From contig CAMYKW010000060.1 in the NCBI GenBank assembly GCA_947259175.1, forward strand, positions 1 through 33,859: a stretch of DNA of 33,859 nt. The letters are read 5' to 3'. The notes below the pieces were generated by a model that worked only from the letters and a program-made list of their open reading frames with translations, made no database searches and was not told the DNA's origin. Source of the stretch: an uncultured Gammaproteobacteria bacterium (lineage in GTDB: Bacteria > Pseudomonadota > Gammaproteobacteria > Arenicellales > JAANXG01). The translations under genes and the position numbers were made by a program. This document shows, piece after piece, positions 31,524 to 33,859 of the stretch (positions within the stretch are counted from its first letter, which is position 1; the number at the start of each line of letters is the position of its first letter).

Positions 31524-32414
31524 ATGGATTGGGACGATCTACGTTACTTTCTGGCGGTCGCGCAGGCGCGCTCGCTCCAGGGCGCGGCGCGCAGACTGGG
31601 AGTGAATCATTCGACGGTATTCCGGCGCATCAACCGCTTCGAAGACACGGTGGGGGCGCGGCTGTTTGAGCGCCTGACGGATGGTTACCAACTAACCGCG
31701 GCGGGCGACGAGTTGTTGGCGCACGCGGCGCGCGTCGGCGAGGAGATCGACCTGCTGCAGCTCAAAGTGCTCGGCAAGGACTATCGCCCCAGCGGCAAGA
31801 TCCGGCTGACCGCGCCGGACAACCTGGCCTACGAATATCTTCCGCGTTATCTGACGGCGTTCTCGAAGCGCTATCCGGAGATCACGTTTGAACTGGTGGT
31901 CGGCGCGGAAAGCCTCGATCTGACGCGCCGCGAGGCGGATGTGGCCGTACGCGCCACCACCAATCCGCCGCCCCACCTGGTGGGCCGCAAGGTGTTTTCG
32001 CTGCAATGGTATTACTACGCGGCGAAACCTTACTTACGCCGTCATGGCTGGCCGGAGGGCTCGCAACAACTTGCCGGCCACCGCCTGATCGGCGCCGATG
32101 GCGCGCTCAGGCGTATCCCCGCGTTCCGGCAACTCGAAGCGGAGCGCGCCGATGACATTGTCATGACCTGCTCCACGCTGAACGCAATGTCGGCGATGGC
32201 CGCCGCCGGCCACGGCATCGCATTGCTCCCCGACGATCAGGCCAAATCAACTCTCGAGCGGCTATTTTCATGCACCCCTTCGTTCGTGTCGGAAATCTGG
32301 TTGCTGACCCACCCCGAGTTGCGCCGCACGGAGCGCATTCGCCTGCTGATGGACCACTTGGTGGAATCGTTTCGCGCGGATCGCCGTCTACAAGGCGTAG
32401 CGTTAGTTATCTAA
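31524..32414 (+). CDS. LysR-family transcriptional regulator (296 aa)
   Basis: M-D-W-D-D-L-R-Y-F-L-A-V-A starts a standard LysR winged helix (about 1-60; Q-G-A-A-R-R-L-G-V-N-H-S-T-V-F-R-R-I as the recognition part). A linker helix and a two-lobed effector domain (about 90-290) follow; the length is typical. No Shine-Dalgarno sequence is visible before ATG 31524, and the palindrome at 31508-31521 occupies that place. It is divergent from the DoxX/membrane-protein pair, the usual arrangement for LysR regulators and their targets. The effector is unknown; the G-R-K-V-F-S-L-Q-W-Y-Y-Y-A lobe suggests a small organic ligand site but no specific one. Confidence 0.92.
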   Translation: MDWDDLRYFLAVAQARSLQGAARRLGVNHSTVFRRINRFEDTVGARLFERLTDGYQLTAAGDELLAHAARVGEEIDLLQLKVLGKDYRPSGKIRLTAPDNLAYEYLPRYLTAFSKRYPEITFELVVGAESLDLTRREADVAVRATTNPPPHLVGRKVFSLQWYYYAAKPYLRRHGWPEGSQQLAGHRLIGADGALRRIPAFRQLEAERADDIVMTCSTLNAMSAMAAAGHGIALLPDDQAKSTLERLFSCTPSFVSEIWLLTHPELRRTERIRLLMDHLVESFRADRRLQGVALVI

Positions 32415-32520
32415 TGGTGCCCCGGCGAGTTGGTGCTAAAACGCTCAGTCCGCATGCGCTACCGATCGTCCGTATCGCGATGTTCTCCCATGTACCCGAA
32501 GCGCACATAACTTCACCTAA

Positions 32521-32719
32521 GGGTACCGACCCACTGCTGTCCCATGAAACGCGGATAGAGACGTCGAAATGCATTGTCTTATGGGGTGTTGGTTGAGCCC
32601 TGCACCGTAAGGGACATGAACCGGTGGATACATTCCGCGACCCGCCGTGAATCCATCCATGGAGGCTCGGATGCCGCATCCGTGCGTATGTGGGACAGCG
32701 TTGGGTACCGACCCCTTTT
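32521..32719. repeat. Dispersed intergenic repeat, copy 2 (~199 bp)
   Basis: Near-identical to 19796-20025 but lacking the 31-base internal segment. The 12-mer GGGTACCGACCC occurs at both ends in the same orientation (32521-32532 and 32703-32714), so the element looks bounded by direct repeats. It fills most of the gap 32415-32770 between lysR and the DUF5665-like gene; no gene is supported there. Confidence 0.85.
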
Positions 32720-32770
32720 TCTTTCTTTTCTTTTGCTTTCATTCGGCGATGAAAGACCCCATTTGAGTGA

Positions 32771-33130
32771 TCAGTTGTTTCTTAGATTCTCGTTAATTTG
32801 CTCCAGCAGGCGGTTCATCCGGTCGAACTCGTCGGTGTAGTTCGTTTTCTCCGCGTATTCCTGAATGTTTGCTTCTATTTTCTCGAAGTACTCGCCGACC
32901 ACGGGAAGGCTGACGAGTTGGGTGAGGATCCAGATGAATATACCCAGCACCACCGTCATGCCGACGGTAATGCCGAATCCTCTGCTTATACCGGCCAGGA
33001 AATTGGTCCACATGATTTTTCTGGTCGACTTCAGGTACTGTAAATATTCGACCACTCCCGCCGCTTCGAAAGCCTTGATCAATTCTTTGTCTGGAGAGCT
33101 GTGCGTTGATGATGTCATATTGGACGCCAT
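32771..33130 (-). CDS. DUF5665-like small membrane protein (119 aa)
   Basis: The product begins M-A-S-N-M-T-S-S and has a hydrophilic helical N-terminus with Y-L-Q-Y-L-K-S-T-R-K-I-M-W-T-N-F-L-A-G-I. A single strong membrane segment follows (about 52-75, F-G-I-T-V-G-M-T-V-V-L-G-I-F-I-W-I-L), then L-P-V-V-G-E-Y and a charged C-terminal helix. The 'W-x-N-F-L-A-G-I-x-R-G-x-G' block with the following helix matches, from memory, the DUF5665 family, for which no function is known. ATG 33130 is the first start; ATG 33118 is four codons later. Neither has a clear Shine-Dalgarno sequence. It stands alone between repeat-rich intergenic regions. Confidence 0.75.
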   Translation of the reverse strand: MASNMTSSTHSSPDKELIKAFEAAGVVEYLQYLKSTRKIMWTNFLAGISRGFGITVGMTVVLGIFIWILTQLVSLPVVGEYFEKIEANIQEYAEKTNYTDEFDRMNRLLEQINENLRNN

Positions 33131-33360
33131 AGAGTATTTATCGTGTGGTGTGGGAATATACAGGGAATGCGTCGGCCATCAAATGCCGGCGACCCGGGCG
33201 GTTCATGGGGCGGCGTGCTCGACGATTGAATCGTGTTTGGTGTTGTTCCATGGCGTCCTTGTCATGATATTTTTCGATACGGCGGAGGACTCAAGATCAC
33301 AATGAGTAGACTGTCCGCGATTTAAGGATTTAAGGGATCAGTACAGTTTAAGGAACAATA

Positions 33361-33400
33361 AGGGGTGAGAACCCTTACGGGATCTCTGACCCCCTTTTAC
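33361..33400. repeat. REP-like hairpin with GGGGTnAGA core
   Basis: GGGGTGAGA (33362-33370) and TCTCTGACCCC (33383-33394) form an imperfect stem around a short loop. The half CTGACCCCCTTTTACCAGT recurs at 23708-23725, and the GGGGTC core recurs at 19768-19807, 32703-32719 and in the 46-bp repeats. Confidence 0.55.
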
Positions 33401-33450
33401 CAGTATCGTCGGGCGGCACAATTCACCGCATAAATTGGACCATTGACTTC

Positions 33451-33542
33451 CCAACCACGACCGGGGGTCAGGTCTTTCATTGCCACATTATCAAGACCAA
33501 CCACGACTGGGGGTCAGGTCTTTCATTGCCACATTATCAAGA
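33451..33542. repeat. Tandem duplication of a 46-bp unit
   Basis: Units 33451-33496 and 33497-33542 differ at one base (CCG versus CTG). Each contains GGGGGTCAGGTCT, again the REP-type core, followed by TTTCATTGCCACATTATCAA. The next bases (CCCGACCTG) do not continue a third copy. Confidence 0.85.
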
Positions 33543-33612
33543 CCCGACCTGCTTTAATTGACTGTTGCGATGGTTTGCCGGGATTCCGGGACGGCGGTTT
33601 CTGCCCCCCCAG

Positions 33613-33722
33613 CCCTTTTTGTCATTCTGAGCGACAGCGAAGAATCTTTTCAGCGCCAGATGACACCACACTGATCAACGGCAAGATCCTTCGGCCCTTC
33701 GGGCCTCAGGATGACAAAGGGG
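33613..33722. repeat. MITE-like element with terminal inverted repeats (~110 bp)
   Basis: TTTGTCATTCTGAG (33618-33631) and CTCAGGATGACAAA (33705-33718) are reverse complements with one mismatch, and pairing continues inward imperfectly (GCGAAGAATCT against AGATCCTTCGGC). The 'TGTCATTCTGAGCG...GAAGAATCT' form is a well-known intergenic repeat type in many bacterial genomes. It has no coding capacity. Confidence 0.7.
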
Positions 33723-33859
33723 ACGTGACTGTGGGTTTCCAACCGCGAAAGTTCGCGGCCACTTGTCGCCCTGCATTGCCGCTGGTGACGTCGTTTGTGC
33801 TTGATCCGGGTCATGGAAATCCCGCCCTACACCGGTCATGCTTTAGGTGCAAACTCATC

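Larger units (their letters stand above)
33131..33859. other. 729-bp repeat-rich intergenic region
   Basis: No gene is supported; the only longer frame (32865-33305 plus) is antisense to the DUF5665-like gene. The region holds a REP hairpin, a tandem 46-bp pair and a MITE-like element, listed separately. The last 130 bases show nothing I can assign. Confidence 0.6.

Noticed and set aside
33451-33542. Tandem 46-bp units as a small CRISPR array
   Set aside because: Only two directly abutting copies with no spacers and no cas genes; it is a plain tandem duplication.

Overview
This is a bacterial chromosome window, moderately GC-rich, most like a gammaproteobacterium. The clues are the copper-resistance pair copA/copB, a conserved small 'EGKWDEAHRLIQ' helical protein, GMC/Xsc organosulfonate genes and REP-like intergenic repeats built on a GGGGTCnG core. 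The species cannot be named from the sequence. I saw no rRNA, tRNA, CRISPR array, transposase or prophage gene.

Layout. 1-3150: a small hypothetical ORF, a small helical protein and a 647-aa protein with a cyclic-nucleotide-binding-like fold plus an HDOD domain. 3223-6428 (minus strand): a secreted protein made of a nine-residue Asn-Pro-x-x-Tyr repeat, and an MMPL/RND-type exporter. 7137-14913: a tight six-gene cluster, the most notable part of the window. It encodes an exported alpha-dioxygenase-like haem enzyme with the Tyr-Arg-Leu-His motif of fatty-acid dioxygenases. An exported catalase-fold protein follows, whose distal catalytic His is replaced by Gln while the proximal Tyr is kept. 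The rest are a 150-aa protein of unknown function, a duplicated-domain membrane protein, a DyP-type peroxidase and a DoxX membrane protein. I infer a lipid-hydroperoxide (oxylipin) producing and processing system. 15346-19637: a secreted protein with a MopE-like motif, a CHAP-like Cys/His domain and eight 52-residue Cys-rich repeats, followed by a membrane-anchored FN3-like/IPT protein.

20037-25624: xsc (sulfoacetaldehyde acetyltransferase) and a GMC flavoprotein, probably its sulfoacetaldehyde-forming partner. Next to them lie two gene fragments, the C-terminus of a universal stress protein and a truncated GntR/UTRA regulator. They meet at a REP-like half-site and look like the scar of a deletion in an organosulfonate locus. 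A DUF3422 membrane protein follows. 26401-30355: a low-complexity Met/Phe/Gly/Pro protein without acidic residues, then a copper island (small Cys/His/Met-rich exported protein, CopA with four Met/His repeats, CopB). 30477-32414: a membrane protein/DoxX pair divergent from a LysR regulator. 32415-33859: intergenic repeats (second copy of a ~200-bp dispersed repeat, a REP hairpin, a 46-bp tandem pair, a MITE-like inverted repeat) around a DUF5665-like membrane protein.
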